A DNA stretch of 64,000 bases, taken from positions 131,884,422-131,948,421 of the forward strand of contig CM035806.1 in NCBI GenBank assembly GCA_020466095.1, read 5' to 3'. Below the pieces are notes generated by a model. It searched no databases, had not been told where the DNA came from, and saw only the letters and a list, made by a program, of their open reading frames with translations. Positions 22,406-35,310 of this stretch are shown here, piece after piece. Both the position numbers and the translations under genes were made by a program. Within the stretch, counting starts at the first letter, position 1; each line of letters starts with the position of its first letter. The DNA is from Chlorops oryzae. Taxonomy: Eukaryota; Arthropoda; Insecta; Diptera; Chloropidae.

Positions 22406-23016
22406 ATAACCGATGAGTGGTTCATATTTTAATTGGGTTTTTAGAAAAAATAAGACTTTTTCACCGTAAAATATGCCGCACTTTCTTTTTATTATATTTA
22501 TATCAAAAAAGAACTTGAATACCGGATCTTTTTCGGTAATTATATGGGTTTAAAACAGTGTCGGCCAAATTTTGATTACCCAAGCACATGTGCTTGGAAG
22601 ACAAATCTCTGCCGACGCAGCAGTCGCACACGTATAGCGTATACCGATTTGTGCGAAAACCGTTCGGCTGCGTTCGTGTGTGTAAAAAACCAACTTCGTC
22701 AATGCAAATCAGACCCTGCAGTAATTCCAACTACACTCCATATACTCCCCGACTAGTCACAAAAGTACCAGGACCACTCCCTCTTAATTTGCCAACCAAT
22801 GCTTTGAACTGTCTTTTTTAACGTTGAGCTGTCATTGGAAAATAACTAGTCACAGTTTTTGCTCATATGAGCTAGACCTGGAGTATATACAGTTGGGTCG
22901 ATTTTTGATCAATTTGCACATTTTATGAAAAAAAAAATTATTTTTTCCTCTTTGTTTTGTATTTTTTTTCTTTTTTGTTTTTTTAAATCTTTTCTTTTTC
23001 ACTTCTTTTTTAATTT
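22406..23016. other. Intergenic
   Basis: Contains the right arm (22505-22575) of the inverted repeat flanking the family A Helentron. No gene recognised. Confidence 0.45.
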
Positions 23017-23093
23017 TCTCGCCTCGACCGAGCCTCGAACCGCTGACCTCTGGGGGTTGGTAAGTCCGTGTCCTAACCATTACGCTAAACAAA
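23017..23093 (-). repeat. tRNA-like module
   Basis: The minus strand has an A-box-like TAGCGTAATGGTTAGGAC and a B-box-like GCGGTTCGAGGCTC at tRNA spacing. The acceptor arms do not pair, so it is not a working tRNA; it is probably a tRNA-derived SINE head or a pseudo-tRNA. Confidence 0.5.
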
Positions 23094-23377
23094 CAAATTA
23101 AATGTATTGATCAAAACGCTAATTTGAGTTTTTGGTTGCTGAAGTTTTTGCTCCCCTAAGGAGTTAGAGGGCCTTAAAGTTTTTAGGCAGTAAGTCGAGA
23201 AAAAAAATTCTCCCACGATAACGGTTCATCGTAGAAAAAAAACTGTTAAGCGGTTTGAAAGCCAATTCTATGGGCTTTTAGGCAAAATTAAATTCATGGT
23301 AAGAATTTAAGCCAATGATGGTTAATTAAGCGGTCAAAGTCAAAAATTCTGAAAAAAAATCTATTTTTTTACTTTTT

Positions 23378-23477
23378 TCAAGAATATATATATATATGTC
23401 TATATCTACGGAGCTTAGTTCTGGCTGTTACAAGATTCGCACAAAACTAATATACCCTGCTTACGCTGTGTATAAAA
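23378..23477 (-). mobile_element. DINE-1-like Helentron, family A, head fragment
   Basis: Carries only the 5' end: CAAAACTAATATACCCTGC, then CTTACGCTGTGTATA, preceded by the CTACGGAGCTTAGTTCTGGC segment. Confidence 0.75.
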
Positions 23478-25527
23478 ATATAAAATATGAAGAAAAAAAT
23501 ACTTAAAAGTGTAGTGAAAAAATTTTGTTATTTCAAAATTAACTATTAAATAAAATTAATTAAAATATAAACATAAAAATTGGTAATTAAAAAAAAAAAA
23601 AAATTATTCTCACCCGAGCCAGTTCTTAACCGTCCAGCTAACTACCTTTCGGTGGGGCAACGATCCGAATGCGAAGTTAAGGTAGACAATAAAAATTTTT
23701 TTCCTACTTCGCAATCCTGAAACTCACCCCCCGTAGATCTCCGTAGATCAGTGATTGCCAAACCCACACAACGATACTTCTGCTTCGTATTTTAAAGTAA
23801 CGATGTGCATGCACTGCGCGAAAATCTCCAGTCAAATAAAAAATGCGAGCCACATATTTCAGTGAAATAATATAAATCGAAATTTTTTACTGATTTCCAG
23901 GGAACTAACAGAATTTAGACATTAGATTAGAGATTTGTTCACTTTCGAAAATTTATACATACTTCTACTTCAAAAAAAATACAAGAAATTTCAACATTTT
24001 TAATATATATTTTTTTTTTTAACCGCATTGCACCTCCCGCCTGTGGGCGGACATGGCCATGTTTCGTCACTTCGCCACTTGTGACTCATCAGCGCCTTTG
24101 GGGTGCTAAGGAGTTTCAAATTTCTTGCACCTTATAAGTGAAGAATTTCAAAACCTCCTGAGAAATATACACACTAATTGTAAAAAAAATTAGTGGTATT
24201 GAGGAATTATTAACCTTCGGTTAACCAATCTTCCTCTAGTTTTGACTTTAGCAAAGATTTGCTTAAGTCTACTCCCGTGCTCAGGGTTTTTTTTTATATG
24301 ATATTTTATATTTTTTTATATTTTTTTTTTGACAAATGCTCCAAATGCTCGGAAGAATGCAGTGTTATAAAAATGCTTTAATATTTCTTTATAGCTACGT
24401 TCTCCCATATAAAAGATTTACGTATTAAAATCAATATTTTATAGCTGCTATATCTTTTTCAGCGTGTAAGCATAAAATAAAAGGCAAGCGAGTACACCCT
24501 TCCCGTTGGACAGTTTTCATATGACTGATTTGATTGAAATGACGAAAATTTTTAAGAAGGAAATCTAAAATATCAAGAAAGCAGGCGACGCAAACCTGCT
24601 CGCTCGATATTTGACAACAGACTGATGTTCGTTTTTCAGCTTCGGATTCACACGCATAGGCGCACTTACACAAGTGCGTTGCCCGCGGGCATTCCGGTGG
24701 CAATCACTGCCGTAGATACATAAAATGCTGTACATTTTGACTAGTCGTATTTCGAGTAACCTCAGAGCAGTGTTGCCAAAAAAAACTGATCAAAAAGTAC
24801 ACAAAACGGACCTTTTTTATAGAAAACACATATATTTTTTTTGTAAAGAAAAATCACAAAAACTAACGTATTTTTTTCATCATAGTAATATATTTATACA
24901 AGATGATTTTTTTTTTTTTGTAGTCAAAGACTAGACTAAAAGACTAGTTTTGAGTATAAACTTATTAAAAATAATTTAACGAGCATTCGATTTAGCGAGG
25001 CTCGCATTTAACGAGCATTCAAACTCTTTCTATTGAATACTTTATATAACGAGGAAAATGGCATAAATTTTTTTTTTTGCACTCGGTTTAACGAGCAACA
25101 TAAAACATCAGTGAAAAATCATAAAGAGAAACAAAGAGGAATGCAAGAAATACAGCCCAATTATGAATATTTCCGGGGAACGATTTGCCGGGGAATTTAC
25201 ATTTCTCGATATTTAAATTCTCCTTTTTTAAATCGATAGGGTAAGAAAAATTATGAGTATGGGTCAAATACCCATTCCATATCAATTTTCTTCCCACATA
25301 TTTAAATAAGATGAAGTTTACTCTCGAGAAAAGTAAATTCCCCGGGAATATTCAGAATCGAGCTGATCGTTCGCCCAGTTTCTAATTTTAAGCGTTAACA
25401 ATCAAAGAAAAACTGAAATCGATAGTCCTGCAACTCTAATGCGGAGTTGATCGAAATAGTACGCAAATCGACCAAAAATAATTTGGTACATAAGAAGTAC
25501 TCAGGTGATTGAAAAAGTACGCAATGC
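23478..25527. other. Intergenic
   Basis: AT-rich. A short degenerate TTTAACGAGCATTC motif recurs at about 24977-25095. No gene or clear transposon recognised. Confidence 0.45.
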
Positions 25528-26108
25528 CCCAGCAGCGAAACTGCGATTGCATGCCAGTGCCATCAACTCTAGAATCAACTCCAAAATAATGCAATAGCAT
25601 TACAATATGCATGAATTACTTCTCAAAAGTAATCAACTCCACTATTTCAAATACTTCATCAATTTTATTTGCATTGTATTTTGGTTAAAGTTTTTTGCTA
25701 AAAATTTCTAAGTTTATCATAATGGCATTGGCTGCATTACAATTACCGGATTCAGATTTGATTCTAGGTAATGCAATAGGAGCGGCTTTTCATTACCAAT
25801 CGCCTATTAGTAATGCGTGTTTTTATTTGGAATGCATCGGTGAAAATAATCTTTGGGTAATCAATGAATTTATATACGAAAGTAATGCAGCGCAAGAGAT
25901 AAAGGTAATCCAACAATAAAACGTCATTGGTTCAATGACTGCATTGATGAAAGGTAATGCAGCAGAAGACTTTACCGCTTACCGCCAATGTCACACAATG
26001 TTAAATGTAATGCATATTTCAACAGGAAAGGAATCGAGTGTGTCATCAAATGGCATTACTTGTCATCGATGAAGCATCGATGAAGCATGCATTACATTCT
26101 CTGCTGGG
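25528..26108. mobile_element. 581-base TIR element, CCCAGCAG-ended
   Basis: Ends CCCAGCAG (25528) and CTGCTGGG (ending 26108), with GCATGC just inside both. The interior is full of TAATGCA/TGCATTA motifs (at least ten). An open frame at 25695-25919 is built from these repeats and is not a gene. Confidence 0.55.
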
Positions 26109-26619
26109 TCATCTTTGCCCAGCACTGGTTTACGTATAGGTTTGGCCATCACTGGTTTAAAATCAATTTCAAAAACAAATCTGGGATATGTTGTATTTTT
26201 ACTATTCTTTCATATAAATTAAAGTTTTTTTGAAACGGTCGAACAATAATGGGGCTACGACTAAAAAATATTGACAAAAATTCGCAAAATCTTTCTTAGC
26301 GGATATTTAAAAAACGCGAGCTAACTTTCAAATTTTAAGCATAAATATATTAAGATCCAGCGAAACAAATACTACAAAAAAAAATTGGTTTCAAGTCAAA
26401 GGCACGCAAAAAGTTCGATTTTGTTGTGTAGTGAAATAAAATAAATGAAAATATTGATGAAGATGAAGATAATCTAAACGAAAGAATGAGGATAATTAGT
26501 TTGCAATTTTACACTCGGTGGAATAGCTGCAAACGATACAAAGAGCGTTTCCTTACGAAATACTCGAATTGGCTAAGCTCGCCTTTCGAAACACGTTTGA
26601 GTGTAAGCCCACACGGCAT
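26109..26619. other. Intergenic
   Basis: Nothing recognised. Confidence 0.4.
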
Positions 26620-26890
26620 GTTATATTGCTTCTGCAAGAATAATGTTGCAGTAATATTATAACAATGTAAAAGTTGTAATATTGAAAGTGTAACATTGCT
26701 GTAATGTTGCAGCAGTGTTGCATTTACAATATTAATAATAAAATATTGCTGCAATATTGCATATATAATATATATACATATATAATGAAAAGGCGGACAT
26801 TCACATATTGCAGCAACATTACTGCAATGTGCAATATTGCAGAAGCAATACTGCTGCAATATTGTAGCAATTTAAAATGCCGACTGGGAG
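26620..26890. repeat. Cluster of GCAATATTGC palindromes
   Basis: Around ten variants of TGCTGCAATATTGC / TGTTGCAGTAATATT in alternating orientation surround a (TA)-rich centre at about 26760-26785. The arms fold back on each other. Probably a foldback-type or MITE sequence. Confidence 0.6.
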
Positions 26891-27466
26891 TGCATTTAAA
26901 ATGCCAATTATTGAAATTGATTATGACATGTTGCTTGTAAAATAGGAACATAATTATACAATGCCAGAAAATGTTCTAGAGAAAAGAATAACATTGATGT
27001 TTTCAAGCATTTGTTGCTATCCTCTGAACCACAAATTCACAAATATAGAAAACTGTGCACGAGAAAGAAACAATTGTGCAAAGAATTGGAAAATTACGTT
27101 TTATTTAATAATGATGATGCTGATGACAGTATATTGTCTTTGAATATAGATTTTGAGGCTTTCATTTTATCAGACTCAGAATGTGAAAGCTCTGGGAGTG
27201 AGCCTGTGTTAAATTAAGTTCGATATTTATTTATGTATATATGTATCACTTGAATGTTAATAAAGATTTGTATAGTTTCATTGAAAAATTGAGGGATTTT
27301 TTAAAAAGTTTGACTTGTTTTAAAGCTCTGCACAGTAAAAATTTTAGATTTTCTAACCCAAATGTCGAAAAACATCAATGAAAACTACATTTCTTGAATA
27401 GTAGCAACGATATTCAACACAGCGAAGAGGCGCTTTATCCTTTGCATTTTTGCGCGTTTTCACTTG
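26891..27466. other. Intergenic
   Basis: Nothing recognised. A short open frame at 27011-27217 has an acidic end but no supporting features. Confidence 0.4.
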
Positions 27467-28432
27467 CACGCAGAGAAAAAATATCAAATACCCAATTATA
27501 TTTTGCAGGGACTACATATATGTAATTGGGTATGATGTAATTATATTTTCATAATTAAGTACAATTATGTTTTTCATTACCTCCAATTATATATGTCTGT
27601 AATTGGATCAAATGATTAAAAAATAATTTCAATTACATATATAATTCCGTCCAATTAAATATCTAATCGCCTGCAATGATATATGTAATTGTATCGAATT
27701 ATATACATATAAACAAATGCAATTACATTTACATAATTGCGTCTAATTAAATTTGTGATCCCCTGCAATTTAAAATATATTCGATATAACAATATAGAAA
27801 GGGGCATTCTCCACGATTGGGCGGAATATTTTCACCACGTCATATTCGTGGTCCACGTGCCTCATATAGGACTATAGGTCTAACTCTTCTTCTTCCTAAT
27901 CCCTGCAATGTGTTAGAGCTACGCTGCTTCAACATGGGCATATAGCATGAGGAAAAGAGAAGCATGCAATGGCAGCGAAATCTTTAGCTCTGCTGTGGTG
28001 AAAAGCATTGCCACTTGTATTTTTAATTTTGGGAGATTTTCGAGTACATTACATCTAAAATATCTACCAAACTAATAAAATAATATGAAAAGCTTGAAAA
28101 ACATAAAAATAATCAAGGAATCTCAATTTCAAGGAGAAATATAAATTGTTTTTTTTTTCCTACCCTGTCCACATAACTTTTTGATCAAACTATTTCAGCA
28201 AAAATGCTAAATTCTATGTACAATCTAATTCGTAGCCATAGTCAAAAATGTATGTCAATTTATTACAAAATGAAAAATTCGTGCACATTAAGCAAAAACA
28301 TATCGTAATACAATTAACAAAGTTTCAATTATGAACTTTTCAAGCAATATAAAAAACCGAGCTGACGCCGTGTTTCTTTGATAATTTTCTCGCAAGTGGC
28401 ATCATAGTGCCACTTTGTGTCTATCCGTATTG

Positions 28433-28558
28433 TTGTTGGTAGCTTTCTGGTGAACTTCTCGAAAAAGTTGAATTTCCGATTCCTGCTTAAGGTTTTTGTT
28501 GGTAGCTTTTTGGTGAATTTCTCGAAAGAGTTGAATTTCCTATACCTGCCTAATGGTG
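28433..28558 (+). repeat. Two-copy 63-base tandem repeat
   Basis: TTGTTGGTAGCTTT, TGGTGAA(C/T)TTCTCGAAA and AGTTGAATTTCC recur with an exact 63-base offset, in frame, so one strand stays open for 81 codons; it is not evidence of a gene. Confidence 0.75.
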
Positions 28559-28646
28559 AATTTCTTATTAGCGGCAGAGGCTTTTCGACGTCGACAGTTA
28601 GACCTACAGTCCTACATGACTTGCCTCTTCGAGTGCCTAAAGACTC

Positions 28647-28809
28647 AGTTACTCTTGATTGAACGTAACTTATTGCAATCTGTTTTCCATAGATTCTTAT
28701 CTTAAGTCAAATTAAGTAATCAGTAACTGCTCCCATACAAAATGTACTAAACATATCAAGTCAGCTGATTGAATAAGTAAAGTTAAGTTACGTTCAATCA
28801 AGAGTAACT
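28647..28809. repeat. Hairpin element with 26-base perfect inverted ends
   Basis: 28647-28672 and 28784-28809 are perfect inverted copies of each other (AGTTACTCTTGATTGAACG core). Nested in the middle of the 27.5-29.2 kb element. Probably a short MITE. Confidence 0.7.
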
Positions 28810-29160
28810 AAGCCTTAAGGATTTTGAAAATTCAACCACGTTATATACGATCGAAATTATAAACCATTTGAGATATATAAAAACAAGCAAGCTGTAAAAT
28901 AAATACAATCCCATATATACTTAATTGCACCAATTTAAATTGTAAAAGTAATCAGATGTAATTACATATGTGTTCAGAACGCAATTACATACCTATATAA
29001 TAAATTTAAATGCAATTATATACGTAATTAAGCACAATTAGTATTTTTCATTTTCTAATCATATTGTAATTGGCTCCAATTAATAATGCAATCGGAAAAA
29101 GGCTCCAATAACATATGTAATTGGTTCCAATTATATTTAGGGCACTTATTTCTCTCCGTG

Positions 29161-30312
29161 TACATATACTTTCTATAGAGCTTCCGCATGACTACAAATG
29201 CTTTCGTTTTCTGATTAATATATGTTTTAAGTTAACTAATCCGCAAAATATTCTTCACATTTTTAGTTCCTTCGAAAATTTTTATAAGGGTACATATGCT
29301 ATAAATCTTCAAACTTCGAAGGGGCGTATTTTAAAAAGCATTATAGGTAAATTTCATTTTGCTCTTTTTTGTATGTCCGTCAATCTATGTATGTACCGAA
29401 TTTCAACTCTCTAGGATAAAAATTATAGAAGTCGGGATATCCCGGTATTTTGGGGGTGGGGGTGGCCGTGGGCGGAACTCCATGATTTTTTTAAAATTTC
29501 TAAATTAGGCCTATAGGAATACTCATTGCCTTTCGATAACTCCTTCGATTTTTTTTCCAAAAAATGTATGGAGACGTGACACTGTGTGCCGTCGACATAT
29601 TTCGAGTAAAGCTCTACTGTGTGTTGCACAGACTATAACCCTTCAGAAGCATTTTTCTCTACAATATAATCGCTAGAGCATAATTATATGGAGGTTCGTT
29701 AGAGGAACTATTATGCTAGAGCATAGTTCGGTCTAACAGAATGAAGTTTTAAGCTAAAGAAGTTGTTTCCACAACTACAAATCGAAAGCAAGCATAAATT
29801 TTTCTCTACCCTCTAAATAAAAAATGTTTACACTAATGATTTTATAGAGACCTCATGTAATGTACTCTACAGGGTGTATGCACTCGTCCACGCATTTGCA
29901 CGAGAGTTTTTCTCTATCTCTACGCAAAAAAAATCTATAGTCGGCACTTGGCTTAAGTGACAAAATCCTGGTAGAGATTTTGTTCTTTTTATTTTTATTT
30001 TAATATTTTTTTTTTTTTTTAAGTAACCCCCCTATTATGAATTTTTACCATACACGATAATTATCGTCTATCGTAAAAATTTATACTTTGTTTCTCTCTG
30101 ACTAAGTGTGCCTCTTCCTGTCTCGGTTTGTTGGAGGTTAGAACCCCCAAAAACCCCCAACCCCCTTTCCTGAAACTAAATAAATATAAAAAATTCATAT
30201 CAAAGCAAATTCTAAAGAAACAACACGCATAACGGAGCGAAACAAAATCGAGGGAAATTCATGTCCGAAGTCTCTGTATACGAATGCAATATGCTTTATA
30301 TGCATCGAATCA
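29161..30312. other. Intergenic
   Basis: GCTAGAGCATA variants occur at about 29670-29725. No gene recognised. Confidence 0.4.
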
Positions 30313-30314
30313 TA

Positions 30315-30628
30315 CACTCAGAGAAAAAATCCCGTAAAATCAATGCGAATTCCATTGTTCCAATGGTTTTTTACGATTAAAATTAGTCAATGTGACTTGG
30401 ACCATAACCGCAATAGTTTTGAAATAGTTATTATAATCGTATTTCTTATTGCACTAATAATGTGTGTCCTATTAATAATAATAATTTCAAAACTATTGTT
30501 ATAATAACCCGATAACCATTGATTTCGTTAGAAAAATAATGTTTTAATAGTAAAATACTATTGACAAGCGTCCTATTAAAACAATGGGCGTACTTTTAAT
30601 ATTGTTATGGGAAGTTTTTCTCTGAGTG
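30315..30628. mobile_element. 314-base MITE with TA target duplication
   Basis: TIRs CACTCAGAGAAAAA (30315) and TTTTTCTCTGAGTG (ending 30628), flanked by TA (30313-30314 and 30629-30630). The interior is partly palindromic (AATAGTTTTGAAAT inverted). TA duplication suggests Tc1/mariner-type mobilisation. Confidence 0.8.
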
Positions 30629-30769
30629 TAGCACACAAATTGTACTTGCATTCATATAAGAGAGTAGGCAATGTTGGCAGCTATATATGATTTGCACTTC
30701 TGTGGTCCCCTGCACTCTCCTTTTCGCTTTTACCGTTTTCTTGATTCTTTTTCTGCTTTCAGCCTAAAT

Positions 30770-32043
30770 GGCCCTCTCCAGCTCTGTAAGGAATCTCAGC
30801 AGAATTTTCTTGGTATTCCTTAAAGGAAAAAACTAAGCATAATTTCATTTTTTAATGCAATAGTGACAATCTATATATCTATATACATATATGACGTCAA
30901 GACGAAAAAGCTGTTAAAAAATTTGTTAAAATGGATTCGGACTTGTAAGTGTATAATATTTATCGGTAATTGTTTCTTATAATCGAAAATTTTTCATTTC
31001 ATTTATTCATTTCTGAACGCTAAAATTACACATTGAACCTTGTTAAATCCATTTAATTTTTTTCGAACTTACCTCTTCTGTCAAAATTCCTTTCAGAAAG
31101 AACGGAAAATTCAATATGTCTAACAGAAAAATCTGTTACCACGTTTATACAGCGGAATGAGTGAAGCCGCATCAGACCAAGACGGTTTTTCGTGCGCGTT
31201 TATACGCGCACTATTTTACTGATCTGATTCGAAACGCTTTCAAAAGCGCTTTGAAAACGGAACGTTTCACACAAAACAGGGATGTCTACCAATGCATAAA
31301 ATATACCTTAACCAGGGCTGCCAGAAAATGTGTGTACAATATCACTAACCGAAAACTAAAACCACCAAAGCGATTTGTTCAATCCCTTGGTACGAAGTTG
31401 AATAACGAAAATTAACGGAAAATCTTCATCATTAAATCGTTTGAAAATGTTGACAGCCGTTTTCAACATATTTTACTATAAAAAGTGTGACATAACATTT
31501 TTCGGGAGCCCCCTACCTCCTCTGTCATAAAACTATCACAGATGAGCTGACCCCCTCCCCCACTACAAACGTGACATCATTTATGGACGCTCCCAAATTG
31601 TATTTCGAGACCACCATAGCCAAAATGGCGAGAAATCGCCAAACATGGCAGCCTTAACCTTAACAGCCCTGTATGTGTCGATATGAATCAGCTGATGAAG
31701 ATATTTCTCGAGGCACTGCGAAGCGTTTATGCATCATTACAAGTCGATTCCACATTTTCATGTCGTTTTGAAAAAGCGACACTAGTCGATGCGGTAAAAT
31801 TTTTCAGTGCGAATCAGTGGCCCGTTTATGTATGCGTTTTCACTGAAATCGGATTGAAGATAAGTATAAACGTGCGTATGTGTTACCGTGTTTTATTTAC
31901 AGCAAAAAAGGGAGCGAAAACAGAAACTACTTTTTGACGAACTGGAGACTGTTAACAGAAAATTTCTAACACAAAAATTCCTTCCGCATTTCTAAAGCTT
32001 TTTTATATGAAGTTTTTCATTTCTGACAGAGCTGGAGAGGGCC
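30770..32043. mobile_element. 1.27 kb non-coding TIR element
   Basis: Ends GGCCCTCTCCAGCTCTGT (30770) and ACAGAGCTGGAGAGGGCC (ending 32043), 18 of 18 inverted matches. No target duplication is evident and no transposase frame. The short open frames at 31161-31415 and 31683-31937 show no recognisable motif. Confidence 0.7.
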
Positions 32044-33096
32044 GTTAAAGGCTAGCACTAACGTCATTTCATGTCGTACAACACATGCAACCAAACTCCA
32101 ATTCATGTCATGCGATACCATCCTTTTTTCTTGCTTTGTTTTTGATTGAAACTGCGATGCATTTTGTTTTTCGCGTTCTCTGAAAAATGGCAAATTTTGA
32201 GTTGTGCCTTTTTAGTTGCCGGCGTGCGATATTAAAATAATAGGTTCCAGTTTGACGACGGAGGGCTTTTTACCCCCAAAATCCGCCCCTTGCCGCCGTC
32301 GCTGTTGTTAATAGATGAACGATTTGTGATACTTAATGTTAAACTGAAAACATCATCATCATAAAAATGGTCAAGTTCATTTCCCAGAAACAACAACGAC
32401 TACGACTACGACAACAAAACAACGACGAGACGACTGTCAACGAGCTTTGACCAATAACTGAACTTAACGATCGCCAACGTTTCTTGTTGGCTCTTCTCGG
32501 ATCGGATCGAAACGAGATCGCTATCGTTTATTGTATCCAAAATCGGCATTATCATCGGAATGCCCTTTTACACACAATCGTCAATCGACTGCATTCCATG
32601 TTCATTCGAGAATTTCTCCTTGAATTATCCGATATGCCTAATAAACTAGATGAATATTTCCGTCCATTTCGTACCATTCTGTTCTATCGATTATATCAAC
32701 ATAAAACCAGAAAATCTCCAAATTATTGAGATTATTTAAAATATTGAACGAGTGTGACGAGTAGTGGTGCCTTCTTTTTGTGATTAAGTTCTGTATGTAT
32801 ATGTATGGATAAGAACTCGATTATATTATATGGTCTTGCATTGTTCTTTTTCTTCTTTAGTTATAAATGATTCTCAAACGCTATTGAAATCCCTTAAATA
32901 CATTCCTTTCTAGTGCACATACCGTCTTTATCTTCACATTGATTTTCGCCCAGTGATCCCTTATCTGGCAGTCTTACGACATCTCATCCATTATTAAGCC
33001 ACCAGGATCAAGACCATAGGATTCCCTCTATAAAAGATATTAGGAAAAAAAGGTAGTACTAGTAGGGGGATAAGCGAATGCCCCAAATATAAAAAA
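32044..33096. other. Intergenic
   Basis: CAACAACGACTACGAC-type low-complexity sequence at about 32390-32430. No gene recognised. Confidence 0.45.
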
Positions 33097-33308
33097 TCAA
33101 GTAAGGGTGTTGTAGTCAGACGAAATTGACAATTCAATATCCGATACAGAAAAGGGGTTAGGTATATAAGTTTGGATTTTAAAATAGGCATTATGGCTGC
33201 GACCATTAGGGCAAAGTGTTCGTTTGTGTGGTCTATCTCGACTGATTCTGGGTGTTACACACAACAGCACAAATGCAATAAACCCTAGACACAGAGTCCG
33301 TCGGGTAT
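33097..33308 (-). mobile_element. DINE-1-like Helentron, family B, internally deleted and diverged
   Basis: Tail CAAGTAAGGGTGTTGTAGTC at 33098 and head GTCCGTCGGGTATA ending 33308 are only about 210 bases apart; the whole middle is gone. Confidence 0.7.
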
Positions 33309-34025
33309 AAAAATGGGCACTGATGTAGAGAAAATCGGACCCAGAACTCGGCCTGAATATAACGCACTAGGAAGAGAAAGAATATAAGTATTTCCAAATC
33401 AATATTTATAAACTATAAATAATTTATTTAATTTTTAAACTATTTCACTGACAATGGCAAAAAAAAAAAAAAAAAAAAAATGTAACAAATTTTAAGGGCT
33501 CTCAATTGTAGAATCTCGATTTGAAGGATTTCCTTCTCCGATTTGGTTATTGGTTTTGAGGGGTTTCTTCGGTTGTTCGCTTTTTCAAACTAAAATAATA
33601 AGTTTGAAAGGTTTCTTGGTGCTTTGGTTCGCAACAGTTGTCTCAGTCGTCCTTGTAATTATCATGCAGCCAGTAACGTAGTGGACTTTTCTCTTTTAAT
33701 GGGGAATGGACAATGACTCTTCGCACCTTATCATTCCTTCTCATTTAAGACAAGCGACCTTTTCCCATTGATAAAGCCATCTTCTCAAAAATGTTTGGTC
33801 TTCAAGTTGCATATAGTATATTTTGTCGGTATGTGTCACACTGTTCCATGTCCCCTGGCTCTTCCTCTACCTCATCGACTGACTCTGTTTCTACGCAATG
33901 AAGTTACGACTTCGAACAGAATAAAAAATCATAAGTTACTCAAAATAAAAGAAAAAAAAATCCAAAAAAAATTAACTAAAAAGAAAAAGAAAAACAAAAA
34001 CAAAATTCTGGAAGCTTTTCGCTTC
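33309..34025. other. Downstream region of gene 3
   Basis: A 23-base A run ends at 33480. A possible minus-strand ATTAAA signal lies at 33700-33695, about 330 bases after the gene 3 stop. Nothing else recognised. Confidence 0.4.
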
Positions 34026-35165
34026 TTAGTAGCGGCGACGACGATAAACACGTCTTATGAAAACTGGACGTCTGTATTGATATCCACTTTGGCTGCTATA
34101 ACTGTGTCCCGCCAGCTGTTGAATGTGCGGTATCAGGGGGATCTGCGGTATCTGTTGTATCTGTGGCAGCGGTGCTGGTGCGACATACGATCGTTGTGGG
34201 GCGAAGTATTGTTGACTGATGGGCTGAGGAGCAGGCTGAATGAATGTCCGCGGCATTGGAAGTGGCACTGGTGCAAATACTTGTGGGGCTGCTGGTGCAC
34301 CAGACGCTCCAGCTGGTTCAGGAACATCAATATCAATGTACTCGGGTTCGGGCGTTGCAATGTCCTGCGGATTTGGTCCTTGTGTTGCCGAGTCAAGCAA
34401 CTGAGCGGCAGCAAGGCCAATTAGCGCAAATGCGACAAGTAGAAATTTCTATTGAAGAAAACGTAAAAATTTATTGCATAAGAGATAAATTCATATGGAA
34501 TTCTTATAAAGCATTCTAAGCTCATAGATAATCTATCGGTTTATTATGGTCCAACACATAAGGATATTTTTTTGTTTGCTTCGATCGAATATTCCAATTG
34601 TACTTATTTATAAAATTGAATGTGGAACTCTTAGTAGAGTCTTTGTTTTGTAGCTCAGCTGAACGAAGGGGTTAAAAAGATCGCTCGATCAAAGTTAATT
34701 GCATCCGATAGCAAGAAGCTGCTTTTATTATCGCAGTTGAAACCCTTCCTCTTTTCCCTCAAAGAATAACAGAGGTCACTGATGATTCTCCAGCGTTTTA
34801 TGTTCGTATTGAAACTTTTTAAAAAATAAATAAATATCTTGTTCGTTCCATTAGCCATTCAATGCCTCGATTTCTTCAACACATTCCCTTAGATCACCGA
34901 CTCACTTTATTGAAACGCTCATTGAGAAAAAATGCAATCACCTCCAAAAACAAAAAAAAAAAAAAAACCATTGATCGCATGATCGAGGGGCTGGCTTTGC
35001 CGAACAGGGACACTCAAGACCACTTCAACAAACACTCTTATGGTGAAAGCTCCAAAGATGTGAGAAAATCACAATTTTTGGTAATCATTTTGTATCACTT
35101 CCAGTTTTTAACCGCTTCAACGCACTCAATCGTTGTTGGTTTCGTTAATCCTTTTCACCTACCAT
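34026..35165 (-). CDS. Gene 3: small secreted GYR-motif protein with an Arg-rich C-terminus
   Basis: Spliced CDS on the minus strand: exon 1 is the ATG at 35165-35163, followed by donor GTAGGT; the intron is 35162-34449 (714 bases, ending CAATAG); exon 2 is 34448-34026. It encodes 141 aa. The signal peptide is Met plus KFLLVAFALIGLAAA, with likely cleavage before QLLDS. The mature protein has an acidic stretch EPEYIDIDVPEP (compare DIDI in gene 2), a Pro/Gln/Ala-rich middle with APQRSYVAPAPLP (compare APQRSYLPPAPAP in gene 2), and a basic tail GYQYRRP ending RRVYRRRRY (GYR motif). The ATG at 35165 is the first ATG downstream of the predicted start site. Seen: the Met-only first exon, splice signals and motifs. 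Inferred: a third paralogue of genes 1 and 2, without their long repeat arrays. The donor GTAGGT is slightly off consensus, so exon 1 is the least certain part. Confidence 0.82.
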
Positions 35166-35310
35166 GTTTTCGGTGGGAGGTTTTCTTTCGATTTCTTTAA
35201 TTTTATATTTTGGTTTTCGCTTTTGCTATTTTAATTGGAACAAAATTTCCTTCTTTAGATCGACGCGAATACGACGCGAAGTTATTCAACGTTTAAGAAG
35301 TTCGAAGCAG

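Larger units (their letters stand above)
27467..29160. mobile_element. 1.7 kb foldback-like element with CAATTA(N)nTAATTG arms
   Basis: Ends CACGCAGAGAAA (27467) and TTTCTCTCCGTG (ending 29160). Arms of about 300 and 250 bases (27490-27780 and 28915-29145) are packed with AATTATATATGTAATTG-type palindromes. The unique middle includes a two-copy 63-base tandem and a separate hairpin. Confidence 0.55.

Noticed and set aside
25695..25919. 74-codon frame with a hydrophobic start
   Set aside because: Lies inside the CCCAGCAG element and is made from TAATGCA repeat motifs.
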